From the NCBI RefSeq assembly GCF_001411555.2, contig NC_049907.1, positions 9,122,243 through 9,186,242 of the forward strand: a stretch of 64,000 nt of DNA, in the 5' to 3' direction. Both the position numbers and the translations under genes were made by a program. This document shows positions 1 to 10,649 of the stretch, in pieces; position 1 is the stretch's first letter, and every line of letters starts with the position of its first letter. Origin of the DNA: Juglans regia. Its lineage: Eukaryota > Streptophyta > Magnoliopsida > Fagales > Juglandaceae. The notes under the pieces are model-generated. The model worked only from the letters and a program-made list of their open reading frames with translations, had not been told where the DNA came from and ran no database searches.

Positions 1-480
1 GACTAGCTATCGATGGGATAGAGCTCGAAAGGCCCTGACCCTAGCCAATGCATCGTGGCAAATCCAGAGACTGGACTTATAGCATGAAGGTCGGCAAGTC
101 AAGGGACTTGTGTCCTACTGGCCATCAATGGGGCAGAGCTCGGAAGGCCTTGGTCCTAGCCAAAGCATGGGGGCAAATCCAGAGGCTCGACTTATAGCAC
201 GAATGTCGGCAAGTCAAAAGAGTTGTGCCCGACTGGCTGTCAATGGGGTAGAGCTCGGAAGGCCCTGGCCCTAGCCAATACATCATGGTTAATCCAGAGA
301 CTCGGCTTGTAGCACAAAGGTCAACAAGTCAAAGGACTTGTGTCCAACTAATTGTTGATAGCGTAGAGCACGAAAGGCCCTGACCCTAGCCAATGCATCG
401 TCGTGAATCTAGAGACTCGACTTGTAGAGGGTCAACAAGTCGAGGGACTTATGTTCGACCGTTGGGCCGTGGTGAGTCCA
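1..480. repeat. 115-bp tandem repeat array
   Basis: The core GAGCWCGRAAGGCC recurs at 21, 136, 251 and 366, an exact 115 bp spacing, and each core is followed by a diverged copy of the same text (CCTAGCCAA, then AAGTCAAGGGACTTGTG). After about 430 the unit breaks into shorter copies of its AAGTCGAGGGACTT half, about 75 bp apart and running to about 560. The array enters from the left edge of the window, so its true length is unknown. Open frames here are short and differ between strands; I see no gene. Confidence 0.85.
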
Positions 481-1067
481 ATGACTCGGCTTGTAGCGCG
501 AGGGTTGACAAGTCGAGGGACTTGTGTTTGACCGTTGGATCACCGCGAGTCAGGGACTTGGCTTTCCTAGCGCGAGGTGCTTGTCCGTGCTGAATTGCTC
601 TGCCAAAGCACAGTGAAGGTTGGAGATGTGGCACTGTCGAGGCCTGCGGGTTGTCATGTTTCAGTGATGAAGAAGATTCGAGTGCTTGTGATGGGCAACT
701 CGTTTGGAGAGTAAGATTGCAGTAGTCGATTATGAAATCAGTTGAGCAGACTTGGGCGAGCAAGTTGGTGGAGCACGTTGCATGGTCTTGCAATGTGCAT
801 TGGGGGCAGGGTTGTTCCTTGTTCTCCACCAAGTGTACCATGCATGGTTCAAGTTCCACATGTGTGGCACATGCTTAAAACACTGGTTATTAGCTGTCGA
901 GAAGTTACTTGCCGAGTGAGGTGATCGTGCCCGCATGAGCGTTAGTGCCAAACAATTTGTCCCGATTTAGCTATATTAGGACATCTGGGCCGCACCCATG
1001 CCAGGCTACGTGCGGGGTATAACTTTGGCCACATGGGTGATTGTGCAATGTGCAGCTCGATGAGTCC
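481..1067. other. Non-coding stretch between tandem arrays
   Basis: The beginning holds one more degenerate half-unit of the 115 bp array. The rest is GC-moderate sequence without a supported gene. Open frames on both strands are short and resemble no family I know. Confidence 0.5.
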
Positions 1068-1507
1068 GGTGCAAGTGGATAGCTCGGCGCAGTTGGAGAG
1101 CTCGGTGTAGAGGGAGAGCTCAGTGCAGATGGAGAGCTAGGTGTAGGTGGAGAGCCTATGCAGGTGGAGAGCTCGGTGCAGGTGGAGGGCTCGGTATAGA
1201 GGGAAAGCTCGATGCAGGCAGAGAGCCCAATGCAGGTCGAGAGCTAGGTGTAGGTGGAGAGCTCGGAACAGGGGGAGAGCCCTGCGCAGTTGGAGAGCTC
1301 TGTGTAGAGGGAGAGCTCGGTGTAGATGGAGAGCCCGTACAGGTGGAGAGCCCGGTGCAGGTGGATGGCTCAGTGCAGGTGTAGAGCCCATGCAGGTGGA
1401 GGGCCCGGTGGAGAGCCCAGTGCAGTTGGAGAGCTCGGTGCAGGTGGAGTGCTCGGTGCAGGTGGAGAGCTCAGTGCAAGTGGAGAGCCCGGTGCAAATG
1501 GAGAGCC
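1068..1507. repeat. 18-bp minisatellite, about 24 units
   Basis: The unit is GGTGCAGGTGGAGAGCTC with frequent substitutions (CAGTTGGAGAGC, TAGAGGGAGAGC and similar). Because 18 is a multiple of three, every frame stays periodic every six codons, which produces artefactual open frames on both strands (WRARCR-like on plus, RALHLH-like on minus). These frames are a by-product of the period and not evidence for a protein. Confidence 0.9.
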
Positions 1508-2017
1508 TGTGTGGTTAAGGTGTTGCCCACCATGGGGTGGCCATGGAGGGCCATGAGCAGATGAGGGCCCTGTACGATTCAGTGTCGAGCTGAGAGCTCA
1601 GTGCTGGTTAGTCCTATGGTGACCTGAGTGGGTAGTGCGCCACCTTTGCAAGCGGCGGTGGTTGGGGACCACTGCGAGGGTGGCTGAAGATGCCGGTCTT
1701 TCAGGTGGTGACCACCGGCAAGGCAATGGGGCTCACATGCCGTGTGCACTGATGCACACTTTGTGCATTGCTCACGTGGCGCACTTTCATCGTCAGCGAC
1801 TGAGGTGGTTCTGAACCACACTTGGGGGGGAGGGGGGCCAGAAAACCCCAGCAAGCCAATGGGTGGCCACCGGTGGCTTTTTCGTGCCGCGGGAGATTTC
1901 GGCCACATGCATTGTCACGCACGTGGCCTTGCGACGAGGCCTCTGCCATGGCTAGGCAGTCATGGACCGTCGCTGAGGAGACAAACGGCGCTAATGGATT
2001 GCATGGCGACTACCGAT
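1508..2017. other. GC-rich sequence, no gene recognised
   Basis: GC-rich sequence with overlapping open frames on both strands, none resembling a known family. It lies between the minisatellite and repeat R and may be part of the same large element, but nothing here proves it. Confidence 0.4.
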
Positions 2018-2660
2018 GCAACCCCTGGCTAGGCCAAAGTGGGGTCGTGGCTCATCTGGGTGCACGATTTCGTGCGCCATGGTGCACTGACCAACCGCTG
2101 GGCGTGGCCTAGTGGGTGGGGGCCAGTGCGTGTTGGACAAAAATCGCGGCCAGTCACTATACCTCGCCGCTGGCTGCCGCGAGGCTTCTGGGTGCACGGC
2201 GTTGTGCACCCAATGTGCACTGTGCATGGCATTGTGTGTGCCATGCACAGTGCCAACGTGAGTGACTTGTGTTTGTGCATGGTACTGTGCACGTGGGTGC
2301 ACAAAATCTTGTTTGATACTGCGCGTTTAAGTGCCCAGTACTTGCTCGCTAGTACATATGCCGAGTGCATTTCTTCTCTGCACGATCTACATTTCTAGGA
2401 TAGGAAAGATGAGTGGCTCGGCCCTTTGAGCTGCAATAGTGGTGAGGAGCTCGGTTCCTTACCATGGCGAAAAAATATTTACTCGCCCATTTTCTGTAAT
2501 AGCATTTTTCATAAATGTAAAAATTAAAAAGACCAAGAATACTTATCTGGATGGATGTTATTTGCTCGTCCAGTAATTATTCAGCATGCTAGAAAATCGT
2601 CCTTTTCGCACCTACGGCGAAGAGAAGAAATTGAATCCCATAGACGGTGCTACTGTTGAT
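2018..2660. repeat. Interspersed repeat R, copy 1
   Basis: This segment, starting at GCAACCCCTGGCTAGGCC, is closely similar along its length to 33484-33599 joined to 36145-36604. The shared text includes a run of GTGCAC palindromes, the words GTGCCCAGTACTTGC and CTACATTTCTAGGAT, and an AT-rich tail (TTACTCGCCC, GTAAAAATTAAAAA, GGATGGATGTTATTTGCTCG). The class is unknown; part of an LTR or of a non-autonomous element is possible. The right end cannot be fixed because the second copy runs into an assembly gap. Confidence 0.7.
2190..2253. repeat. Two adjacent hairpins in repeat R
   Basis: 2190-2197 pairs with 2204-2211 (GGGTGCAC / GTGCACCC, 6 nt loop). 2217-2231 pairs perfectly with 2239-2253 (15 bp stem, 7 nt loop). 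The second hairpin is missing from the other copy near 36200, which passes directly from AATGTGCA to TGACTTGTG. Confidence 0.8.
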
Positions 2661-3140
2661 GCTAGAAAATTGCACAACAGGCCCAAAGGAGAGAAATAGT
2701 CATTCCCGGCCAACTGGATCGAGTTGGGCTTTGAACAGTGTTGTTTGGAACCCCCGGTAGTGTTCCGATGCGGTTGTACAATGGCAATGCGTATGTCTAT
2801 GGAGGTGAATGAAAAACAAGTGCCGAGAAAGTAAGAGTAAGGGACACAGATTTACGTGATTCGGCATGTTGCCTATGTCCATGAGTGTTTGGGGAGGGAA
2901 AGTCCACTATAATATACTTGTTTGCAGTCTCTCATGAACTCTCATTTCTCATTGTACAAAGAAAGCTGGAACTCTTCCTGCTGGAGAAGATGTATTCCTC
3001 GAGAGGTTGATGAAGAAGAAGAAGAAGAAAAAGAAGAAGAAGATGAAGAAGATGAAGAAGAGGAAGAAGATGATCTCTCTTGGTCATCTGGCCCTTTGCT
3101 TTTATCTGACTCTCCATTGCGCGTGCCTGCCTTCTAGGAG
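2661..3140. repeat. Non-coding stretch with GAA microsatellite
   Basis: From about 3010 to 3071 there is an interrupted (GAA)n/(GAT) tract that translates to a Glu/Asp run on plus and a Leu/His run on minus. The flanks show no homology I recognise, so the acidic peptide is most likely a by-product of the microsatellite. Confidence 0.6.
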
Positions 3141-3650
3141 GTGACTGGTCCCTTTGCGTGTCTGTCAGCGGAGGTCAGATTTAACCTTTAGGGTGTCTGA
3201 GCATCCCTTCCATTTCCCACTTCCTTTTGAAACCCTTCTCTTACCCTCCTGACCCATGGTCATTCCTGGTCTCCTACACCATTCCTCTCCATTTTGTCCT
3301 CTAGTTTGGTTTGGTGGGTTGGGCATATCCTTCAGTAGGCTAGGTGTTTTATCCTCCACACATACCATGTAAATAAAATAGCCTACAGTTTGTATGGCCT
3401 TTTGCATTAATTTTATATCGTGTTTATAGAAATCAAAAGTTGATATTTACAACTCTACTTGTAGTTGTATAGAAAAGCTTTGCAAGGAAAGAGACAGGTG
3501 CAATCTAACAAATACAATATTTACATATAAAACTATAATCATGCATCATTGTAATCTCGTAGAGGTATTTTAACAACAAATCACTAACTTGTCTCTTCAC
3601 ACAACAAAAGGATGAACATGACAGACGGATGATTTCGTTAAGCATATGAT
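3141..3650. other. Non-coding AT-rich stretch
   Basis: I see no supported gene, RNA or repeat boundary here. It ends at the poly(T) tract that marks the 3' end of LINE-A. Confidence 0.4.
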
Positions 3651-4142
3651 ATATTTTTTTTTAAAGAAGAGGACGGTACCCCAATTTCTTAATTGCCCTC
3701 ACTTATGGCGGAGGAATACCGTGGTAACAAATCAAGACACATGAGATTTACAGATATTCAAAGAAAAAATCATCCCATGTATCAAACTTAAAAAACAGCC
3801 TATACAATAAATAAAACCATGAAATAATCTAAACAAGCCTATCATATAAATCTAAATCAACAGGACAAAAGACAAAATAAAGCAGGAAAAAACCAACAAA
3901 ATCTAGTAAAAACATAATGAAGGTAATCCAGAGTAATCCATACGAATTAGACCCTTCAACCTGCGAGGAAAATCCCCCAATTTGTTCCAAGCAAAATTAG
4001 ACCCTGCCGCCTCTCGTTTAGCCAACCAATCTGCCACTTGATTTCCTTTTATGAAAATATGTTTTATGGAGCAAGTCATGGATACCCTGATATCATTAAG
4101 CTCCTTTCAGAAGTCCTCCAAGTACCACACCCCGCATCTTCT

Positions 4143-5027
4143 TTAGTTCCACCATGAGACTACAGTCAAAGAATCCTTAATACCGTAAAGAAGGGCTAAT
4201 AATTTAGCTTTATTATTAGATCCAACGCCGACATGTGAAGCAAAAGCATGAACCAATTTGCCACGATCATCTCTAATGATCCCAACCACACCAGAAGAGT
4301 CTAGATTGCCAAGACTACTACCATTTGTATTTAATTTGAACCAGCCAGTCTGAGGTCTTCTCCAAGCAACTAGTCGACACCTGCAAACTATAGGGGTGAT
4401 AGTAGAAATATTCAACCATTGAAGCACCTGCAAATCAAAGTTAGACAATCTAGAAATTTTATGTGAGTCATGACATAATAAACCAATCAAATGTTTAATA
4501 GAATGCAGTAAAGATTCAGTAAGACCCTCCATGCGCGCCAAGCATCTTCTTTTCCAAAGTCTCCAAATGATAATCACCGGAATGATCCCCATAATTAAAC
4601 CAACTTGAGTACAGGATTTAGCACAACGAAACCAAGAGGACACTGTATCCTTCCATATTCTACCAACAAGAACACCAAACATGACTCCAAAGAACTACCA
4701 CACCATATAGGGTATCTCACCTTCAAACAAAACATGATTTTGATCTTCATAATGCCCAACAACACAACAACAATTACACCGAGAAACAATCAGAATACCA
4801 ATACGGCGAAGACGATCATCAACACTTAAAGCCAAATACCAAGCCTTCCACATAAACATAGACATTTGTAGCGGAATCAATTTATGCCACACCCAAGGAT
4901 ACCATTCAAATTGTGATCCCCTGATACGAACACAGTCCCAAGCCGACTTAGTAGAAAAACAAATTTTATCATATTTAGTCCATATTAATACATCTGAACC
5001 AGTCTTACAAGTGGCTAATGTATCCAA
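4143..5027 (-). pseudogene. LINE-A zf-RVT and RNase H remnant
   Basis: Two open pieces in different frames. 4695-5027 has the zf-RVT signature (SAWDCVRIRG, WYPWVWHKLIPLQMSMFMW, then a CNCC cluster). 4143-4682 has an RNase H-like start (GWFKLNTNGSSLGN, then GVVGIIRDDRGKL). In the RNase H piece the usual first Asp (NxDG) is Asn (NTNG), so the domain would be inactive even without the frameshifts. This is the C-terminal part of a LINE ORF2. It is not a host gene. Confidence 0.8.
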
Positions 5028-5079
5028 GATATCATCAACATTTTCCGGACCAACTAACCCTACAAGAAAATCAACATCC

Positions 5080-5259
5080 CAACTATTACTTGCCGTTTAA
5101 TGTATGATGATAATGTGGAAATCTTCACAAATGGTAGCATGAGACCTATTCGGGAGCTTTTAGTGAAGATTACCACTAAAATCTCCCGAATAGATCTCAT
5201 GCTACCATTTGTGAAGATTACTACATTATCATCATACATTAAACGGCAAATAATAGTTG
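5080..5259. repeat. 86-bp foldback at LINE-A RT active site
   Basis: 5080-5165 and 5174-5259 are inverted copies, each 86 bp, differing at about five positions and separated by an 8 nt loop. The arm is LINE sequence: read on minus from 5259 it encodes the region around the RT catalytic box (LMYDDN, one residue shorter than the usual MYADD) and FTNGSMRSIRE. The zf-RVT follows directly after the second arm, so the palm/thumb segment normally between them is missing. This is an inverted duplication at a deletion junction, not a MITE; I see no target-site duplication. Confidence 0.85.
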
Positions 5260-5264
5260 TACCT

Positions 5265-6224
5265 CTAGCCTGTGAAAATTGGCCAAACTGATTTGCCCCC
5301 ACACTCTGCTTTATCAGCCTTGAAAGCACTAATTGTAAAATGATAAACAGGTAAGGTGAAAGACCCTTGTCTCAATCCCCGACCACCATTAAAGAATCCT
5401 TTTGTTGTACCATTCATCATAATTGAATACCATGGAATATATATACACACCCGGATTAGAGCACAAAAATGAGGAGAGAATCCAAAACATCGAAGGACCT
5501 CCAGTAAAAAATTCAAATCCACCCAGTCATATGCTTTAACCATGTCAACTTTAAGCATAATATTCCCACTAGGAGACTTTTTATTAATGGAATTTACCAA
5601 TTCCTGGGCAAGACTGATGTTCTCAAAGATACTCCTACCTGAAAGAAAAGCACATTGTTCCAACAAGATCATCCTTGGAAGAAAACCTGACAACCGGTTA
5701 ACAATAATTTTGGAGCAAATTTTATAGAAAACTAAGCATAGGCTAATAGACCTAAACTTATCAAAACCCGTTGGGGCATCTACCTTTGGGAGCAAAACAA
5801 GATAGGAAGCAGAAAAACATCTCAGAAGTTGTTTATAAATAAAAAATTCTGAAATAGCATCCAAGACATCAAATTTCACTATCTCCCAATAGTTTTAAAA
5901 AAAACCCGAGCTAAAACCATCCAGCCCCGGAGCACTATCAGGCGGAATGGAGGACATTGCATCCCAAATTTCCTCCATAGTGGGAATTGAACAAAGATCA
6001 CACTCTTCCTCCAAAATAACTGACGATATTAAGTGAGGCAAATTAGGAGGCTCTCTAGGAGATTCCCCTTTGAGAAAATAAGTAAAGAAATCAGCAACCC
6101 CTTGGTGAATTTGTTTAGGTGACTCATAAACAATCTCGAAGGGAGACCTTATTTCAAGAACTCTTTTATGCCTTTTATTTGCGAAAATTGCATGAAAAAA
6201 TTTGGAATTACGATCCTCATCCAC
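5265..6224 (-). pseudogene. LINE-A linker and RT, copy A
   Basis: 5895-6224 encodes the pre-RT linker (DRNSKFFHAIFANKRHKR, later DSAPGLDGFSSGFF). 5265-5879 encodes the RT fingers and palm (YLVLLPKVDAPTGFDKFRSI, MLKVDMVKAYDWVD, GGRGLRQG). The pieces are in different frames around 5880-5895. The motif after GLRQG is degraded (GSFTLP instead of GDPLSP). It belongs to a plant L1 ORF2 and is not functional. Confidence 0.85.
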
Positions 6225-7253
6225 TTACCATTTCAATTTGGCCATTTGAGCTAGTCAGATATCCTCTCTTCGTTGCCAAGATGCTAACTGAATCGATGCA
6301 TTGTGAAGCTCCCTATCTCAATCCCTAACCAGCATGAAAGAATCCTTTTGTTGTACCATTCATCATAATTGAATACCATGGAGTAGCTATACACACCCGG
6401 ATTAGAGCACAAAAATGAGGAGAGAATCCAAAATATCAAAGGATCTCCAGTAAAAAAATTCCAATCCACCCGGTCATATGCTTTAACCATGTCAACTTTG
6501 AGCATAATATTCCCACCATGAGACTTTTTATTAATGGAATTTACCATTTCCTGGGTGAGACTGATGTTCTCAAAGATACTCATACCTGAAAGAAAAGCAC
6601 ATTGTTCCAACAAGATCATCCTTGGAAGAAAACCTGGCAACCGGTTAACAATAATTTTGGAGCAAATTTTATAGAAAACTAAGTATAGGCTAATAGACCT
6701 AAACTTATCAAAACCCGTTGGGGCATCTACCTTTGGGAGCAAAACAAGATAGGAAGTAGAAAAACATCTCAGAAGTTGTTTATAAATAAAAAAATTCTGA
6801 AATAGTATCCAAGACATCAAATTTCACTATCTCCCAACAGTTTTTAAAAAAATCCGAGCTAAAACTGTCCGGCCCTTGAGCACTATTAGGCCGAATGGAG
6901 GACATTGCATCCCAAATTTCCTCCATAATGGGAACTGAAAAAAGATCACACTCTTCCTCCAAAATAACTGGCGATATTAAGTGAGACAAATTAGGAGTTT
7001 CCCCTTGGAGAAAATAAGTAAAGAAATTAGCAGCCCCTTGGTGAATCTGTTCAGGCGACTCATAAACAATCCCGGAGGGAGACCTCATTGCAAGAACTCT
7101 TTTACACCTTTTATTTTCTAAAAGTGCAAGAAAAAATTTGAAATTACAATCCCCTTCCACTTGCCATTTCAATTTGGCCATTTGAGCTAGTCAGATATCC
7201 TCTCTTCATTGCCAAGATGCCAACTGAATCGATGCATTGTGAAGCTCCCTATC
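5371..7253. repeat. Tandem duplication of about 940 bp within LINE-A
   Basis: Unit A, about 5371-6316, and unit B, about 6317-7253, are direct repeats. Both start with CTCAATCCC followed shortly by AAAGAATCCTTTTGTTGTACC, and both end with CGATGCATTGTGAAGCTCCC. They differ by scattered substitutions and small indels, so the duplication is not recent. Unit B keeps an Arg (AYDRVDW) where unit A has Trp (AYDWVDL). Confidence 0.85.
6284..7181 (-). pseudogene. LINE-A linker and RT, copy B
   Basis: Second copy of the same linker/RT segment. 6780-7181 carries the linker (AKLKWQVEGDCNFKFFLALL, later SAQGPDSFSSDFF). 6284-6820 carries the RT (YLVLLPKVDAPTGFDKFRSI, VDMVKAYDRVDWNF) until a frameshift around 6450-6480. 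It is closely related to copy A but independently mutated. Confidence 0.8.
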
Positions 7254-7838
7254 CTCTCCTCATCCCAACCCCTTTGTAACTTGTTTAATCGATGCATAGG
7301 ATATAATCCAGTGTATCGAGGTTTAATGTAAAACAAAATAGGAGGTTGATGTGGCAACCTCCAATTGGACGGTGTAAATCTCACATTTGCATTGCATCCA
7401 GCTAGAAGAGGGACTTTATCGTAATTGAAACATGAGAAAGTATCTAGTTTGGATATTGAAAATACTTTAGGTATTCTCATAACACTTAACTACTATTCAT
7501 TTTTTTATTATTATTTTTTACATACTTTTTATTACTATTCACTATTATTCAATATTCTATAATTATTTTTTCACTACTATGTATAGAATACATAAGAATA
7601 CCTCACCACCTACACCGATACATAATCTTCGCAGAAAAAAATATATCTCGAAAGACAATGTATTTGAGTCTTTTCATCGACACCTGAAAGCTGAAAACAT
7701 GGCTCTAAAATATAAAGATGGGAGTTTGCTTAGTACATGTTACACACATCCTATATACAGAAAACTCATGCACATGAACAGTGTTTGTGAAAACTAAACT
7801 TGCGTGATAAGCACTTGAAACGCCATATATACTACTAA
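7254..7838. other. Spacer between LINE-A and CNGC 3' end
   Basis: Very AT-rich around 7490-7600 (runs of TTATT and TATTCA). No convincing gene. The part nearest 7838 would be the 3' UTR of the CNGC gene on the minus strand. Confidence 0.4.
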
Positions 7839-10646
7839 TTAATCATGACCTTCACCACTGAAATCTGGCTCAGCAGGCTTCGGTGGTAGTAGCTGTAGCA
7901 CTCTCTGTGGCGCTGATCTGGTACTGGTGCGTCCACCCTTTGGTCGTCGCAAGGCTCGAAGTAAATGGACAACAAATTTTGATGCATAAATAGTTGCACC
8001 AAGACTTGCCGAGGTCCCAGCTTCATTTGCCAAAGCAAATTGCAGTCTATTTTCAGCATCACGCAAAGCCCTCTCATGGTTTTTCTTAGAGTAGCAGCGC
8101 CAAGCTGATTGGATAAAACAGGCCGCCCATGTTCTCCATTGTTGGGAGTAGAACCTGACAGAGATTTTTGCATATTTAATTATATCAAGGATCATTCGCG
8201 CAGATGAGGAAGATTATCAGAGTTCAAATAGCGATTAGTGTACTCTTTTTATTAAACGCTTCAATATTTGTTCAAGTTATTATAAATAATTCTTTGTACT
8301 ATGATAATGCAACAAAGCAAGAAAAAACCATCGTCTTTGTCTGTTTTGATAGCGATAGAATAATTATCCAAAAAGTTAATAGGCATGGCTTAAAACCTTA
8401 CTTGAAAGTGTGCTGCAACTCCTTGCTGTGGAGTTTCCGAAACTGAGAAGCCACATTCTTCAAATCCTCGGCCATTAGTGCAAAGGCTTGAACCTCTACT
8501 TTTGCAACCACTGTTCTTGTTGAAATTGGGAATTTGGTCGAGGACTGGGGATATAGGGCCTAAGTAAGAAGCTCTTCTCCACAAAAGTCGCCGGCTTTAA
8601 GATCAGCTTTGTTGAAAAAACCAGTTATTCCACCATTGGTAGTGGAAGTGGCTAGGTTTCCTCGCATGATAAAGAGCATCTCGTCCACTAGATCCCCTTC
8701 ACGAACAATGTAGCTGTCTTGTGTGTAAAGTACTGGCTTGAGACGATCAACCAGCGGATCCCACAGTTGTTGATCCATCTTTTTGAACATGGGCACCTTA
8801 AAGATAAAATTAACTCGATGAACACCTTAACTAAAAAACAAAAGGACAAAATGATGCACAAAAACAATCGAGGGAAGTATTACCTTCATAAGAAGATCAA
8901 GGCAAAGATGGCTCTTTATGTCCCTTCTAAGATCCTTAGGAAGGCTACGAATGAGATTCTCTTCCTCCACACCTCTTGTTTCTAGCCACTTGTACTGTTC
9001 ATATCGTCTAACCCGCTCCCTTAATTCGGTAGGGAGCATACGTTGGGACATCCACTATTCGGCATCAGTCTTCCTCACTCTCATTTCTTCTACTCTCACA
9101 GTTGTGGATTCTAGATATCTCTATAACAGCACAAGAAACATGAAATATATCACCTCAGTCCATTCTAGAACAATGAGTACTGTTGATCTGGAAATGGGTT
9201 TTTAGTGAATTTGAAGTTGAATGGATGGTATTAGAAAGAACAGACGCATATCATCATGTTTTCGTTCATAACTGTTGAGAAATAATCTCTCATTACTTGT
9301 GGAGACAAGATGTTGGACATGTTTATAAGAAATGAGCAATCATCTTTTGTAAAATCGGTTTTATGAGATAAGTTAGGTGCATGAATTTATTCACGGTATC
9401 AAAGCCTGCCACAGGATGAATGACGCTCAGTACAATACTACTTATCCCCTGACAAGTACCAAGAAAAATACTAGTCTTCACGTGAGGGTGTGTGTTGAGT
9501 AATAATCTCAAATTGTCTGTGGATAAGGTGATCTTGGGCATGTTTATAAAGAATGAATAATCATCTTTTATAAAATCAGTTTTATGAGATGAGTTAGATC
9601 CATAAATTTCTTCTATAACATAGAAACTAGAAAATAGAATACAAGAACTGTTGAGAATAAAATACACCTCAAAGGCGTTGACTGATGATGGCTGGAGTAT
9701 ATGTACAAATAATTAAGCATGTAATTTATATTGACGAATTAGCTGAGAATCTGATAAAACGATTAATTGGAAGGTTTAGATGTGGTCATGTACATGGATG
9801 AAAATGTTCTCATAATGCTACAACAATATATTGGCAAGAGAATCCATGAGGACCAAAGTATTACCTGCATATTGCCTATAAGTAATGAGAATAAGACCAA
9901 CCCAGCGATGGCTATGGAAACAGCAAAGACTATCTCCCAGAAATATGTACTTGTATCCAAGTTTTGGCCTAGAGAACTGAAAGAAAAGGAAGGGTACAAG
10001 TTAAAAATGGCTTACTATAAGTTGACAAGCTTTGCTTGGATCTTTGTTTTTAGGATTTATATATTACTAACCTCAGACTACGCAATCCCCACCAGAAGCA
10101 GTAAGACAATTTGTCTAGAAAGTATTTTGATTCCACCACTCCAGACTTCAAAACTTTAGTAAATATTCCATAGTCGAAGGGATCATTACTTGAGTTTTCC
10201 TCCTGATCATCTGGTTCGACAATACGACAAAACTTACTAATACCATCCAAATAGCCACGTTCACTCTGGTTATCAGTGCAGTAAAAACCATGATCTAGAC
10301 AACTCGTAATGTTCCTGCACTTTTTTCTCCAGCAAGCAACCTGACGTTCTATGCCAAACAAGTACCAAAAGGCTCCAACTACCTGGTACATACATTGTTC
10401 GTTAACAAACAATCTTGGATTAATAGGTTGAAGAATTTGAACCCAAAAAAAAAAAAAAAGGGTTACGTAATTTACGTGACTAGCTAGCATGTAGAGGAAA
10501 AGATTATAAGCAGCTCCAGCCCATGCTGTCTCAGTCAGAATGCCAGAGGTCCTAGTTACTTCTACATATAGTGGGTAGATCCGCAAAAGCCTCGGCACAT
10601 ATTGGGAGAAGATTACTGCCTTCAACATTTCTTTCAACAATGGCAC
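7839..10646 (-). pseudogene. CNGC: 5'-truncated CNGC cation channel gene with two TAG codons
   Basis: Group I plant cyclic nucleotide-gated channel, a plasma-membrane cation channel with C-terminal cyclic-nucleotide and calmodulin-binding regions. Reconstructed minus exons: 10476-about 10640 (S4-S5, LRIYPLY, TRTSGILTETAWAGAA), 10072-10382 (GAFWYLFGIER, pore FWWGLRS), 9865-9976 (SSLGQNL filter, S6), 8884-9120 (C-linker, RRYEQYKWLETRG), 8402-8796 (cyclic nucleotide-binding domain, YIVREGD, GDFCGEELLT) and 7839-8154 (IQ region, QQWRTWAACFIQ, ending KPAEPDFS). All five introns have GT-AG ends and all phases join. Frame is broken only by TAG at 9057-9055 (after DAE) and TAG at 8562-8560 (where family members have the Trp of LLTWAL). 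The N-terminus and S1-S3 are absent; an in-frame stop lies just upstream of 10646, where hAT-like AT-rich sequence begins. Most likely a pseudogene; sequencing error at both TAGs is the alternative. Confidence 0.85.
9285..9610. repeat. Imperfect direct repeat inside CNGC intron
   Basis: About 110 bp at roughly 9285-9395 (AATAATCTC, ACATGTTTATAAG, CAATCATCTTTTGTAAAATC, GTTTTATGAGATAAGTTAG) recurs at about 9500-9605 with substitutions. It lies within the 9121-9864 intron and is probably a transposon remnant. Confidence 0.6.
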
Positions 10647-10649
10647 TTA

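Larger units (their letters stand above)
3651..7253 (-). mobile_element. LINE-A, decayed L1-type retrotransposon
   Basis: On the minus strand the order is linker/RT, zinc-binding RVT domain, RNase H, 3' UTR and a poly(A) tail (poly(T) at 3651-3662), typical of plant L1 LINEs. No ORF1 or endonuclease is recognisable, so the copy is 5'-truncated or rearranged. Frameshifts and stops are abundant. The RT part is duplicated in tandem (5371-7253), and a foldback (5080-5259) stands where the rest of the RT should be. No clear target-site duplication was found. Confidence 0.85.

Noticed and set aside
1137..1556. Long open frames with six-residue periodic proteins on both strands
   Set aside because: They are produced by the 18 bp minisatellite period and lack any non-repeat coding context.
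2922..3137. Acidic Glu/Asp-rich peptide
   Set aside because: It is a GAA microsatellite; no start context or homology.
5080..5259. MITE with 86 bp inverted repeats
   Set aside because: Both arms are LINE RT sequence in register with the surrounding element and there is no target duplication, so it is an inverted duplication.
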